Part shown: positions 27,596 to 36,458 of the stretch, piece by piece | Layout of the letters: every line of letters starts with the position of its first letter | Position numbering within the stretch: the stretch's first letter is position 1 | Assembly: GCF_013201545.1 (NCBI RefSeq) | Contig: NZ_CP053746.1 | Span: 4,478,501-4,542,500 of the forward strand | Direction: 5' to 3' | DNA: 64,000 nt | Source: Pseudomonas graminis | GTDB lineage: Bacteria; Pseudomonadota; Gammaproteobacteria; Pseudomonadales; Pseudomonadaceae | Program-made: the position numbers and the translations under genes | The notes under the pieces: generated by a model | What the model was told of the DNA's origin: nothing | The model's database searches: none | What the model saw: only the letters and a program-made list of their open reading frames with translations

Positions 27596-28677
27596 GGCTG
27601 TTTCTCCTGGGCAGGTTCGGCTTTCAGCTGATCGACTTCACCGGTGCGACGCATGTACGACGCGGCGTAGGCGGCCGAACGCGCAGCGAGCAGCGGGTCA
27701 TCCGAGCCTTCAATACCATTGGGCAGGATCAGCGGATCGTAATTGATATCGCGGCAGTCGCCGCTCAGTTGCGGGCTGTCGGCATTGACGACCAGCGTCC
27801 CGGCGTCGACGGTCTTGTGCTCACCGGACCAGGCCTTGGACGCATCGTTGGTCGGGTCCTGAGGGTTGGCCAGCGTCAGCACCAGCTTCCAGCGTTGGGG
27901 ACCACTGGCGAGTCGTTCGCTGAGGTCCTTGTCCAGATAGTCCTTCGCGTCGGGCGCAGGCGCCGCATCGGTGGCTTCCGGCACCAGACTCCAGCGCACG
28001 GCCTGACGCTTGCCGCTGGCATTCACCAGCACGAATGCGTTGATGCTGTTGTAAGTTTCAGTGGCGAAGCTGGCCGAAGGCTTGGCGGTCTTGACCCAGG
28101 CCAGAAACGGCTGGGCTTCCGGGTGCGCGGCAAAGAACGCCTGGGGTTTCGCCGGGTCGGGCTTGCCGGTTTTCGGGTCAGGCCCGGTGGCGATCTGCAG
28201 ATCGACAAACGCCTCGGGCGTCGCCACCGGAAACACCGGCATGCTGTTCATGCCGGTGCGCCATTGCTGGCCGTTGGGCTGGGTGAACTGCACGGCAAAG
28301 CTGCGCAACGGCGCGGCGCTGTCGGGGGAGTACGGGTTGCCGGTGGGCACCGCCAGACGCCCGATCACCGGCGTACGCCCGCTGGCGAAAACTCCAGCTT
28401 TGGACAGGCTGGCAGCGGCGCCGTTGCTCTCGAAGTAGCCAGCAACACAGATGCCTTTCGGGTGGTTGCGACGGTAACCGGGGTGGACACCATTGTTGCG
28501 TTCGAACACGTCAACGACGCGCGCCGGCGTCAGTCGCTGTGGGTCGAGGCTGCCATTGACGTAGGCGAACGCACCTGCAGCAATCAGTACGATCAGGCCA
28601 ATGCCGCCCAGGCGCGCCAGTTTTGCCGATGTGCTCAACGGCGGTTTACGGGGGGATGGTGGTTCACGGTCAATCAT
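27592..28677 (-). CDS. Catalase-family peroxidase (SrpA-like), membrane-anchored
   Basis: A 361-residue protein with a basic N-terminus, a signal anchor (about residues 21-42, LGGIGLIVLIAAGAFAYV) and a short catalase core. The distal-side region (GVHPGYRRNHPKGICVAGYF, catalytic His candidate) and the proximal region (DINYDPLILPNGI, in place of the usual R-x3-Y heme motif) are visible. It is smaller than a true catalase and probably a peroxidase exported to the periplasm. ATG 28677 has GGAG at 8 nt; the GTG at 28686 is less likely. Coupled to cytochrome b561 downstream and divergent from an ECF sigma/anti-sigma pair. Confidence 0.9.
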   Translation of the reverse strand: MIDREPPSPRKPPLSTSAKLARLGGIGLIVLIAAGAFAYVNGSLDPQRLTPARVVDVFERNNGVHPGYRRNHPKGICVAGYFESNGAAASLSKAGVFASGRTPVIGRLAVPTGNPYSPDSAAPLRSFAVQFTQPNGQQWRTGMNSMPVFPVATPEAFVDLQIATGPDPKTGKPDPAKPQAFFAAHPEAQPFLAWVKTAKPSASFATETYNSINAFVLVNASGKRQAVRWSLVPEATDAAPAPDAKDYLDKDLSERLASGPQRWKLVLTLANPQDPTNDASKAWSGEHKTVDAGTLVVNADSPQLSGDCRDINYDPLILPNGIEGSDDPLLAARSAAYAASYMRRTGEVDQLKAEPAQEKQP

Positions 28678-28863
28678 CGATAACACTCCGGGCTTCTAGC
28701 CTCTTGAACTGCGGGTGATGTGGGACGCACTGAGCACGTCCTTATTCCAGGCACCGAACTTTATTTCTGCAACAAGGGAATATCTTGCTGCGTTGTGCGT
28801 CTTTCTACTTTGCCAGGTCGCTACTACGGCCTACCGATCCTGTCGATCGCTCAGGAAACGCCC

Positions 28864-29376
28864 ATGCACGATGTCGATGACCAACTACGCGAGTTGCTGC
28901 CACGCCTGCGCCGTTTCGCGGTTTCACTGACCCGGGACCCCAGCAGTGCCGATGATCTGGTCCAGTCGAGTCTCGAAAAAGCCTTGTCATCCTGGAGCGG
29001 CAAACGGCCGGAGGGTGACCTGCGCGCCTGGCTGTTCTCCATTCTTTATAGGCAATTTCTCGACGCCCATCGGCGCTCGCGGCGATATAGCCGGATGCTG
29101 GAGTTTTTTACCGGGAATTCGCACGACCCGCACACGCCGTCGGCTGAGCGCACGATCGTGGCTCAGACCACGTTGCAGGCGTTCGAGAGCCTGAGCGCCG
29201 AACAGCGCGCGCTGCTGCTGGCGGTTTCGGTCGAAGGCTTGAGCTACAAGGAAGTGGCGCTGATGCTCGATGTGCCCATTGGCACCGTCATGTCTCGTTT
29301 GTCCCGCGCGCGTCAGGCGTTGCGCCTGCTCAGCGAAGGCGAGATCACCACCCCTGCCCTGCGAATACTCAAATGA
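28864..29376 (+). CDS. ECF sigma factor
   Basis: A 170-residue RNA polymerase sigma factor of the ECF class: region 2 (DPSSADDLVQSSLEKALSSW and the WLFSILYRQFLDAHRR segment) and region 4 (LSAEQRALLLAVSVEGLSYKEVALMLDVPIGTVMSRLSRARQAL). ATG 28864 is the family-like start. It overlaps the anti-sigma gene by 4 nt (ATGA). Divergence from the catalase/cytochrome b561 operon suggests that operon as target, by analogy with similar Pseudomonas loci. No convincing ECF promoter could be fixed in the 186-bp divergent region. Confidence 0.92.
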   Translation: MHDVDDQLRELLPRLRRFAVSLTRDPSSADDLVQSSLEKALSSWSGKRPEGDLRAWLFSILYRQFLDAHRRSRRYSRMLEFFTGNSHDPHTPSAERTIVAQTTLQAFESLSAEQRALLLAVSVEGLSYKEVALMLDVPIGTVMSRLSRARQALRLLSEGEITTPALRILK

Positions 29377-30119
29377 TCACACTGCCCCCTAGCGAACGCG
29401 ATCTTCATGCTTACGTCGATGGCCAGCTCAATGAGGCCGACCGGGCGACGATGGACACCTATCTCGCCGCAAACCCGGCGTTGTTACAACGGCTTCGAGG
29501 CTGGCAGCAGGACGCCCACAGCCTGCGCGCCGGATTGAGCGGCGATCTGCATCGGATGCCCAATCCGCAGCTGGACCCGAGCGCGATTCGCCGGCGGATC
29601 GCACAGCAACGTACGCGTCGGATTGCAACGGCGGCGGTGCTGTTGGTTGCGGTGAGCGTCGGCGGCGCCGGCGGCTGGCAAGCGAGGAATATGTCCATAG
29701 GCCACGCCAATCCGCCGATGGCCGATGCCGTGCAGGCTTATCGGTTGTTCGCGGGCAACGCGGAGATGGCAAGCGATTGGAGCGCCACGAAAACCCGCGA
29801 CGTACAGGGCTGGCTCGACACCCACTTCGCCCGGGCCAATCGGCTGCCGGATCTGGCGTCGGCAGGCTTTAAACCGGTCAGCGGACGCCTCACCACCACC
29901 GAACAGGGCCCGGCGGCCATGGTGGTGTACCGGGACGAACAGGGTCGCACCTTGAGTTTTTACATTCGCCCGCCCGGCGAATTGAACAAGCTGCTCCCCC
30001 GCGGCTCCCGTCGCGACGGCGACCTGCAAGCGGATTACTGGTCAGGCGCTGGCTATAACTACGCAGTGGTCGGACCCGCCGACGACCCGGCGGCGCAGGC
30101 GGCGCGGCGGGCTTTTTGA
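29373..30119 (+). CDS. Membrane anti-sigma factor
   Basis: A 248-residue protein with an N-terminal anti-sigma-like domain (ERDLHAYVDGQLNEADRATMDTYLAANP), a single transmembrane helix (about residues 84-102, ATAAVLLVAVSVGGAGG) and a periplasmic domain that ends with VVYRDEQGRTLSFYIRPP. It contains no cysteine at all, so the HxxxCxxC zinc anti-sigma motif is absent and redox release through cysteines can be excluded. It is translationally coupled to the ECF sigma gene and should sequester that sigma factor. Confidence 0.88.
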   Translation: MITLPPSERDLHAYVDGQLNEADRATMDTYLAANPALLQRLRGWQQDAHSLRAGLSGDLHRMPNPQLDPSAIRRRIAQQRTRRIATAAVLLVAVSVGGAGGWQARNMSIGHANPPMADAVQAYRLFAGNAEMASDWSATKTRDVQGWLDTHFARANRLPDLASAGFKPVSGRLTTTEQGPAAMVVYRDEQGRTLSFYIRPPGELNKLLPRGSRRDGDLQADYWSGAGYNYAVVGPADDPAAQAARRAF

Positions 30120-30177
30120 GCGGCTTTGGCCGGGAAGGTGTCGGACAGCGCGCTGTACAACCGAGGCTGTAGCGCTG

Positions 30178-31773
30178 TCAGCCATTGAGCCTCGACGGCT
30201 CGCTTTGCAGCAGCACCCTGGCATGAATCCCGGCCAAGGTGTCTTTCAGGGTCGAGGTCCCGCGGCCCTGTCTGGCTTCTTTGTCCTGTTGCAACGCCTG
30301 TTGCAGCACGCTGAGGAAGTTCTGGGTCTTGGAGGTGGAGATCGGCGTGTGCGTCTCTTTTTCCAGGCGGCCCAGCACATACTTGGAAATACGCGTCGAC
30401 TGGCTGGCCGACTGGCTCACCGTCGCGTCCACCAGCTCGCCTTTTTTATAGCCGATGCTGGTCTTGCTGCTGGCCTGATCGCTGATCTGGTAATACAGGT
30501 AATTCTGCGTTTTCGGATCGGTGCTCAGGTCCAGCTTTTGCCCGCCTGGCAGTGGCTTGTGAAAACTCGCCGTGAGCTGGGATTGCTGGTCCTGGACAAT
30601 GGTGCGATTCAATTGGTCGCGGCCTTTGGACTGGGTCGCCTGGGACAACGTATAGGCAAAGGAATCGAGCTCGCCGGGCCGACCCGGGTTGCCTTCGACA
30701 CTCTTCTCGCTGACCGACGCGCTGAAGTCGCCCAGCCCGGTCAACAGGCCGTGGTCCGTGTCGGTCAGCTCGATGGAACTCACCGTCTGCGGCGCTGCTG
30801 AAACACGGGTGTCAGGGTAATTGGAGTGCAGCGTTTTGAACGCGTCCTCGAACATGGACAGCAGCTGCGCGTCGCCGTCACCGCGTTTGCGCGCCGCGTC
30901 GATCTGGCTGACATAGCCCTCCAGCGCCTTGGCCTGCTGGCCGCTGTCACCACGAATGGCCGCGTTTTTCAGGTCCACCGAGAGATCGAGATTGCCCAGC
31001 GCGCCATTCATGCGCACCGAACGCTTGTCGGCATCGGCGTGCAGTTCAAGGGTCTGGGCGCTGCCGTCTTCAAGCTTGAGGCTGGTTTTCAAATCTACGG
31101 AGGCGAAAGCCTTGGCATCGAAATGGGTCAGAGCGTCCAGCTTCAGGGTCGGCGGTTTCGAGGTCAGGCCGTCGATGGCCGACTGAAAACCGTCCGCCAT
31201 GGCGTTCAGTGCGCTCATCTCGTCGTCGCTGAGGTCGCCGCCGCTCACCTGGGCCTGCACCGCCAGACCGTCGTCCTGACTGGAAAGGCTCAGCTCGATG
31301 GTTTTGCCGCTGGCGGTTTTCAGGGTCAGGCTGATGCTGTTGGCCGGATTACTGTGCAGGCGGTCCTGGGCAGCAGCGAGCTCTGCAGGCTCCAGCGCTT
31401 TACCGGTGGAGGAACGCAGCACCGATTGGGAAATATTCTGGCCGTTCTGGGCCAACTGACTGAGCAGCGTTGCACCCAGGGCCTGGAAGCGACCCGCGGT
31501 GGCGGAGGTGCTGAAATTGCCCGTCATGGCCAGCGAGACTTTGTCCTGCCGGGTGTACTCCCAGGCCGGCGGGACGCTGGCGTCGGGCATCAGGCCTCGG
31601 ACGTTGTAGACCAACGGGGCGCTGACCTTGTTGTCCTGGCCGAGCATGACAACGGACGACGGCGTGGCAGTGGTGGTGGCAGCAGCGGCGTTGTCATTGA
31701 GCGCGACGGTGGCCGCCGGCTTGACCACCGGCATCAACTGGGCGGTTGAAATGACCGAAGAAATCGCTGACAT
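30178..31773 (-). CDS. Large conserved-type protein of unknown function
   Basis: 531 residues, not recognised. No signal peptide or membrane helix is obvious. The N-terminal 50 residues are low complexity (Ala/Thr-rich); the middle (about 110-260) is rich in Leu/Asp/Ser and looks alpha/beta; the C-terminal third is Gln/Ser/Lys-rich and polar. By recall, similar Pseudomonas proteins are sometimes labelled 'lactate dehydrogenase', which the sequence does not support: no Rossmann motif or LDH active site is present. MSAISSVISTAQL (31773) is chosen as start because it follows a GGGAAGTG-type RBS. The gene is monocistronic. Confidence 0.75.
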   Translation of the reverse strand: MSAISSVISTAQLMPVVKPAATVALNDNAAAATTTATPSSVVMLGQDNKVSAPLVYNVRGLMPDASVPPAWEYTRQDKVSLAMTGNFSTSATAGRFQALGATLLSQLAQNGQNISQSVLRSSTGKALEPAELAAAQDRLHSNPANSISLTLKTASGKTIELSLSSQDDGLAVQAQVSGGDLSDDEMSALNAMADGFQSAIDGLTSKPPTLKLDALTHFDAKAFASVDLKTSLKLEDGSAQTLELHADADKRSVRMNGALGNLDLSVDLKNAAIRGDSGQQAKALEGYVSQIDAARKRGDGDAQLLSMFEDAFKTLHSNYPDTRVSAAPQTVSSIELTDTDHGLLTGLGDFSASVSEKSVEGNPGRPGELDSFAYTLSQATQSKGRDQLNRTIVQDQQSQLTASFHKPLPGGQKLDLSTDPKTQNYLYYQISDQASSKTSIGYKKGELVDATVSQSASQSTRISKYVLGRLEKETHTPISTSKTQNFLSVLQQALQQDKEARQGRGTSTLKDTLAGIHARVLLQSEPSRLNG

Positions 31774-31919
31774 GGCACTTCCCTGTTCAAGTGAGTAATA
31801 GACTTCCTGAACAGGGTGTCGGCGGACACTTTTGTAACTTGAGCGATACAAACCCGAACCACACCGGCACAAGGTGAGCGCCGTGGGGTGGGCCTCTCGA
31901 GGTTGAAACCGGAGTCAAC

Positions 31920-32819
31920 TCAGGACAGGGCCACCGGCGCCTCTTGACGCAGACGTCGCGCGTCCTCTGCCGGTGGCACACCGAACAGGCGCCGGTAATC
32001 CCGACTGAACTGCGACGGGCTTTCATACCCGACGCGGTAGCCAGCGGCCGCCGCATCAACAGCCTGGGCCACCATCAGCCGTTGCGCTTCCTGCAGTCGC
32101 AATTGACTGCGAAACGCCAGCGGGCTCATGGACGTTACTGCTTTGAAATGCGTGTGAAAGGTCGAGCGGCTCATGCCCGCCACCTCGGCCATGTCCTCGA
32201 TCCGACAGCCCTCCGTGTAATGCCCGCGCAGCCAGGCGATGGCCTTGGCAATCTGGCGCAGACGGCTGTCGGCGTTGGCCAGTTGGCGGAGCACGCCGTG
32301 GCCGCTGCCGGTCAGCAACCGGTAGAGAATCTCGCGCACGGCCAAGGGTGCGAGCTCGTCGATGTGTTGGGGCGTGTCCAGCAGGCGGGCAAGCCGCACT
32401 GCCGCCTCGAACAGCTCGGGACTGGTGTCGTTGAGTTCGATACCGGCCGCCGGCACGGCGCTCCTGTCAGCGGGCGCCGGGTGTCGCAACGCCAGATCGC
32501 TCAGGGCCGTCATGTCCAGGTCAAGCACCAGACACAGGTAAGGCTCGCGCTCGCTGGCCTCAATCACCGAGCCCATGACCGGAATGTCGATTGAGGCCAC
32601 CAGGTAGCTGGCGGCGTCGTAGACAAAGGACCGGCCGCCGGCGATCACGCGCTTGCGACCCTGGGCGATGAGGCACAGCGTCGGTTCGTAGACCACTGGC
32701 ATCGCCACGGTAGGTGCAGCGGCCCGCGCCAGGCTTACGCCCGGAATGGCCGTTGAATGCAGGCCATCGTCTGCAGCATGGCGGCTGATGAGGTCAACCA
32801 GTGTGGACAACGCGGTCAT
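31920..32819 (-). CDS. AraC-family transcriptional regulator
   Basis: A 299-residue protein: an N-terminal AraC-type effector domain (VYEPTLCLIAQGRKRVIAGGRSFVYD, the YqhC/'cupin-like' form) and two C-terminal helix-turn-helix motifs (IEDMAEVAGMSRSTFHTHFKAVTSMSPLAF; AAGYRVGYESPSQFSRDYRRLFGVPP). ATG 32819 fits family length. It is divergent from the aldo/keto reductase at 32976, an arrangement like yqhC-yqhD/dkgA, so aldehyde-responsive control of that reductase is inferred. Confidence 0.9.
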   Translation of the reverse strand: MTALSTLVDLISRHAADDGLHSTAIPGVSLARAAAPTVAMPVVYEPTLCLIAQGRKRVIAGGRSFVYDAASYLVASIDIPVMGSVIEASEREPYLCLVLDLDMTALSDLALRHPAPADRSAVPAAGIELNDTSPELFEAAVRLARLLDTPQHIDELAPLAVREILYRLLTGSGHGVLRQLANADSRLRQIAKAIAWLRGHYTEGCRIEDMAEVAGMSRSTFHTHFKAVTSMSPLAFRSQLRLQEAQRLMVAQAVDAAAAGYRVGYESPSQFSRDYRRLFGVPPAEDARRLRQEAPVALS

Positions 32820-32975
32820 GGTTGCTCCGTTGTACGGATAAAGCAGAGGCCGGCAAAGAACCGACCGATCGGATAATCGTGCAAGAGCGCGGGATGATCC
32901 GCCTACGGCGTTATTCGCAGTGTTCGGCAGACTGAGGCCCTGAAGCATTCCACTCCATCACTCAAGGAAGCCATC

Positions 32976-34040
32976 ATGCCCACTCTCAATGCACTCGACC
33001 ACTACCGCCTGCTCGGACGATCGGGGATGCGCGTTTCACCCCTTTCCCTTGGCACCATGACGTTCGGCTCCGACTGGGGCTGGGGTTCCGATGAAGCCGA
33101 GGCCCGGCAGATTTTCGACACCTACGTCGACCACGGCGGCAACTTCATCGACACCGCCGTCAACTACACCAACGGCGCGTCCGAGCGAATCCTCGGCCAG
33201 TTTCTCAAGCACAAACGGGATCGTCTCGTGGTCGCCACCAAGTACACCATGGCTCGCGACCCGGGCGATCCCAACTCCGGCGGCAATCACCGGATGAACC
33301 TCACTCGTTCGGTGGAGACCAGCCTGAAGCAACTGGACACCGACCGCATCGAGCTGCTCTACCTGCATGCGTGGGATTTCACCACGTCTGCCGATGAGGT
33401 CATGCGTGCACTGGATGACCTCGTTCGCGCCGGCAAGGTGTTGTACCTCGGCATTTGTAACACCCCGGCGTGGAAAGTCGCGGAACTGCAGACCCTCGCA
33501 ACCCTCAGGGGCTGGGCGCCGCTGGCGGCCCTGCAAATCGAATACAGCCTGGTCGAGCGCAGTGTCGAGCATGAGCTGATGCCCATGGCCCAGGCGATGG
33601 GCCTTGGCGTGCTGCCGTGGTCGCCGTTGGGCGGCGGCATTCTGACCGGCAAATACAACCGAGAAGATTTGCAGCAAGCGAGCGAAGCCGGCGTATCCGC
33701 GACCCGCAAAGGCGTGATCAGCTCGTCGGGCCATATGAACGAGCGGTCCCTGCAGATCGCCAGCGCCGTGGTCGACGTCGCCCATGACATCGGCGCCACA
33801 CCCTCCCAGGTGGCTCTGGCGTGGACGCTCCTCAATCCGGCCGTCGTCGCCCCGGTCATGGGCGCAAGAACCCTTGCCCAGGCCCACGACAACCTGGGCG
33901 CCCTCGCCTTGCAGCTTGATGCCGAACAGATTGCCCGGCTGAACGAGGCCAGCACGCCGGAGCCGATATTCCCGGCCCGATTCGTCAACCAGCCGATGGT
34001 TCAGCAGTTGATATTCGGGGGCGCCACAGTGCAGAAGTAA
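32976..34040 (+). CDS. Aldo/keto reductase
   Basis: A 354-residue NADPH-dependent (beta/alpha)8-barrel oxidoreductase. The catalytic tetrad appears as Asp and Tyr in FIDTAVNYTNG, Lys in VVATKYTM and His in LLYLHAWD. The pattern LGTMTFGSDWGWGSDEAEARQIFDTYVDHGG places it in the YajO/potassium-channel-beta-like subgroup. Substrate is probably a small aldehyde or ketone. The divergent AraC gene is the likely regulator. Confidence 0.9.
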   Translation: MPTLNALDHYRLLGRSGMRVSPLSLGTMTFGSDWGWGSDEAEARQIFDTYVDHGGNFIDTAVNYTNGASERILGQFLKHKRDRLVVATKYTMARDPGDPNSGGNHRMNLTRSVETSLKQLDTDRIELLYLHAWDFTTSADEVMRALDDLVRAGKVLYLGICNTPAWKVAELQTLATLRGWAPLAALQIEYSLVERSVEHELMPMAQAMGLGVLPWSPLGGGILTGKYNREDLQQASEAGVSATRKGVISSSGHMNERSLQIASAVVDVAHDIGATPSQVALAWTLLNPAVVAPVMGARTLAQAHDNLGALALQLDAEQIARLNEASTPEPIFPARFVNQPMVQQLIFGGATVQK

Positions 34041-34532
34041 AGTGGTCGATCGCCCCCTTGCAAACAGGGGGCGAGCTGCCAGATGGTGTAAACGCGTTTT
34101 TCATATGCGAACGCATCTGTAATCCATTCGACTGATGGTTTTTGTCTCTATTTATTGATCCACCATCCAGCGACGAGCATTCCGCCTGCACTTAATCAAC
34201 TTTCCCGACAACTCACTCACTTGAATTGTTATCAACGAACGCACACTTTCCCTCCTCACATGGATACGGTGCTGTGGTGAGTCATTTAAAAATTAAGCAC
34301 AGGTATGCTGATCTCACTGCGATTAAAGCCAGGCACCGACAAAGAACTCACCGTTTATTTTTAAACAATCAAACCCAGGGTCAAATGGAATGTCACAGCG
34401 TCCGGAGCCCTTGCCCCAACGCCCGGGAGACAGGGGTGCCGACCGCCGATCTAAAGCGTCGCGTGCCTGATGATTCTGTCCCGCCTGACGAGAAGATGTA
34501 GTATCCACCAACATTTATCAGAACTTATTCCC
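34041..34532. other. 492-bp non-coding gap
   Basis: There is no convincing gene. A hairpin CGCCCCCT/AGGGGGCG (34051-34073) follows the aldo/keto reductase but lacks a T-tract. The rest is AT-richer than its surroundings and should hold the promoter of the KaiC-like operon. A 91-codon ORF at 34226-34501 has atypical composition and no RBS. Confidence 0.5.
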
Positions 34533-34967
34533 ATGTTTGCCGAAAGCGAAGCAGGCCAACGAATCGCCGCATGCCTGACCCATCGGGTCAATGGCAGCGA
34601 GGAAGTTTCCGAAGTCGCTGAAGCAATTGTCTCGATGTTCGAGGAGATTGAAACCTCCCTGACGCCCATCATCGGGCCTAAAGGCGTTGCCGCATTGCAT
34701 CGGCGCAGTCTTCACCTCTACCTGTCGAAGCATCCACTGCGTGGTGACAATTACGGCATGCTGGTGGTGGGCATGGATATTCAAGCGTTAAAGGCGTTGC
34801 TGGCCGAAGAGTCCATACCCGACGCGCTGTTGTTCGGTCAGGAAGTTCTGAACACCTATTACGCGCTACTCGCCACTCTGATCGGATCATCACTGGCTGC
34901 ACGGCTGCTGCTTGACGTGTGGGAACATTCTTTCAGCGGCCCGCCTGCCCAGGACACCTCACAATGA
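34533..34967 (+). CDS. Unrecognised helical protein encoded ahead of a KaiC-like ATPase
   Basis: A 144-residue, mostly alpha-helical protein with no signal peptide or membrane helix (FAESEAGQRIAACLTHRVNG, ALHRRSLHLYLSKHP, LLDVWEHSF). The segment PIIGPKGVAALHRRSL looks like its conserved core. It is not KaiB, which is about 100 residues with a thioredoxin fold, and it does not resemble KaiA. Its stop overlaps the KaiC-like start by 4 nt (ATGA), so the products are probably made in step. Start MFAESEAG is used; the upstream start at 34470 lacks support. Confidence 0.78.
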   Translation: MFAESEAGQRIAACLTHRVNGSEEVSEVAEAIVSMFEEIETSLTPIIGPKGVAALHRRSLHLYLSKHPLRGDNYGMLVVGMDIQALKALLAEESIPDALLFGQEVLNTYYALLATLIGSSLAARLLLDVWEHSFSGPPAQDTSQ

Positions 34968-36448
34968 GTAGCAAAGTCACGATCAACCGTCTGGCAACGG
35001 GCGTACCGGGATTCGACGAGATTCTGGGCGGCGGCCTGCCGGAGTTTTCCTTCAACCTCATCGCCGGTCCGCCAGGCTGCGGCAAGACCACGCTGGCGCA
35101 CCAGATGATGTTCGCCCTCGCCACACCCGAGCGCCCGGCGATTTTCTTCACGGTGCTCGGCGAACCGCCGCTGAAGATGCTGCGCTATCAACAGCAGTTC
35201 AGCTTTTTCGACGACGCAGCGGTCAACCGCTCGATCCGCTACGTCAACCTGGCGGACGACACCCTGGCCGGGGATCTGGACGAAGTACTGCGGCGAATCG
35301 TTGCCGAAGTGGAAACCCACAGCCCTGCCCTGGTGTTCGTGGACTCGTTTCGCTCGGTGGTGCTGGCCAGCGAAACCGCAAGCAATCCCAACAACAACCT
35401 GCCGCAGTTCGTGCAGCAGTTGGGCATGCTGATGACCACCTGGCAGGCGACGACCTTCCTGTTGGGGGAGTATTTCAACGAGCTCGACAGCAACCCGATC
35501 TTCACCGTCGCCGATGGGCTGATCTGGCTGCGCCAGAGCGTTCAACGCAATTCCATGGTGCGCAAGATGGAGATCATGAAGATGCGCGGCCAGCCAACGC
35601 TGCCCGGACTGCACACCTTCCGTATCGCCGATTCGGGCATCACGGTATTTCCGCCGGCCGCGGTCACACTTCGGGACCGCTCCGAGCTTGTCGATGGCAG
35701 CCCGCAGCAGCGGCTGAAAATGGGCGTGCCTCATTTGGACGATATGCTTGGCGGCGGCCTGCCCCGGGGCTATTCGTTGCTGGTGGCAGGTCCTTCAGGC
35801 TCCGGCAAGAGCCTGCTGGCGGCAGCCTTTCTCGAAGAGGGCGCACGCAATGGCGAAACGGGTGTCATCGCGGTCTTTGAACAGCGGCCCAACCATCTGC
35901 ATAACGCCGCACTCACGCGTCTGGTGCAGATGGACAAAGTGGGCGTCGTCGACCGACGCGTGCCGGACCTGTCCATCGACGAGATCGTGCAGCAGTTGCT
36001 CGCGGAAATTCGCCGGCTGGGTGCGACGCGTGTGGTGATCGACTCGCTGTCGGGCTTCGAACTGGCCGTGGCCCCTGCGTTTCGCGAGGACTTCCGTGAA
36101 TCCCTGTCGCGCATGGTCAATGCGTTGACCAGCGCCGGAGTCAGTGTGCTGATGACCTCGGAACTGGAAGACCGCTACACGGATCTGCGCTTCAGCCCTT
36201 ACGGCACGGCATTTCTGACCGACGCCATCATCGTCCAGCGTTACATCGAAATCGACAGCCGCTTGCAGCGCATCATGGCAGTGGTGAAGGTCCGGGCCAG
36301 CGCCCACTCGGATGAACTGCGGCTGTACCGCATCGACGACAATGGCTTGCAGATCGGCACGCGCCTGCACAATCAGGAAGGCCTGCTGGGCGGGCGTCCG
36401 ACGCGCCTGGCGCCAGGGTTTACTGACGCGGCAGACGACATCCGATGA
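34964..36448 (+). CDS. KaiC-like dual RecA-fold ATPase
   Basis: A 494-residue protein with two tandem KaiC/RadA-type ATPase domains. Each begins with the pattern LGGGLP: domain 1 has Walker A GPPGCGKT (Lys41) and Walker B LVFVDSFRS; domain 2 has GPSGSGKS (Lys282) and TRVVIDSLSGF. Where KaiC CI and CII have paired catalytic Glu residues, here single Glu is seen (TVLGEPPLK; VFEQRPN), so the ATPase chemistry may differ. It lies between a 144-residue unknown and a soluble histidine kinase. Signalling rather than circadian timing is the likely role. Confidence 0.88.
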   Translation: MSSKVTINRLATGVPGFDEILGGGLPEFSFNLIAGPPGCGKTTLAHQMMFALATPERPAIFFTVLGEPPLKMLRYQQQFSFFDDAAVNRSIRYVNLADDTLAGDLDEVLRRIVAEVETHSPALVFVDSFRSVVLASETASNPNNNLPQFVQQLGMLMTTWQATTFLLGEYFNELDSNPIFTVADGLIWLRQSVQRNSMVRKMEIMKMRGQPTLPGLHTFRIADSGITVFPPAAVTLRDRSELVDGSPQQRLKMGVPHLDDMLGGGLPRGYSLLVAGPSGSGKSLLAAAFLEEGARNGETGVIAVFEQRPNHLHNAALTRLVQMDKVGVVDRRVPDLSIDEIVQQLLAEIRRLGATRVVIDSLSGFELAVAPAFREDFRESLSRMVNALTSAGVSVLMTSELEDRYTDLRFSPYGTAFLTDAIIVQRYIEIDSRLQRIMAVVKVRASAHSDELRLYRIDDNGLQIGTRLHNQEGLLGGRPTRLAPGFTDAADDIR

Positions 36449-36458
36449 GCACGTCCTC

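Noticed and set aside
30121..30137. Half REP unit (CGGCTTTGGCCGGGAAG) after the anti-sigma gene
   Set aside because: A single degenerate unit of one family; too short to list as a repeat element by itself.
34226..34501. A 91-codon ORF in the gap before the KaiC-like cluster
   Set aside because: No RBS, odd composition, and it does not resemble a known protein; treated as non-coding.
34964..36448. Full circadian clock (kaiABC)
   Set aside because: Only a KaiC-like ATPase is present; the neighbours are not KaiA or KaiB, and single Glu replaces the paired catalytic Glu residues.
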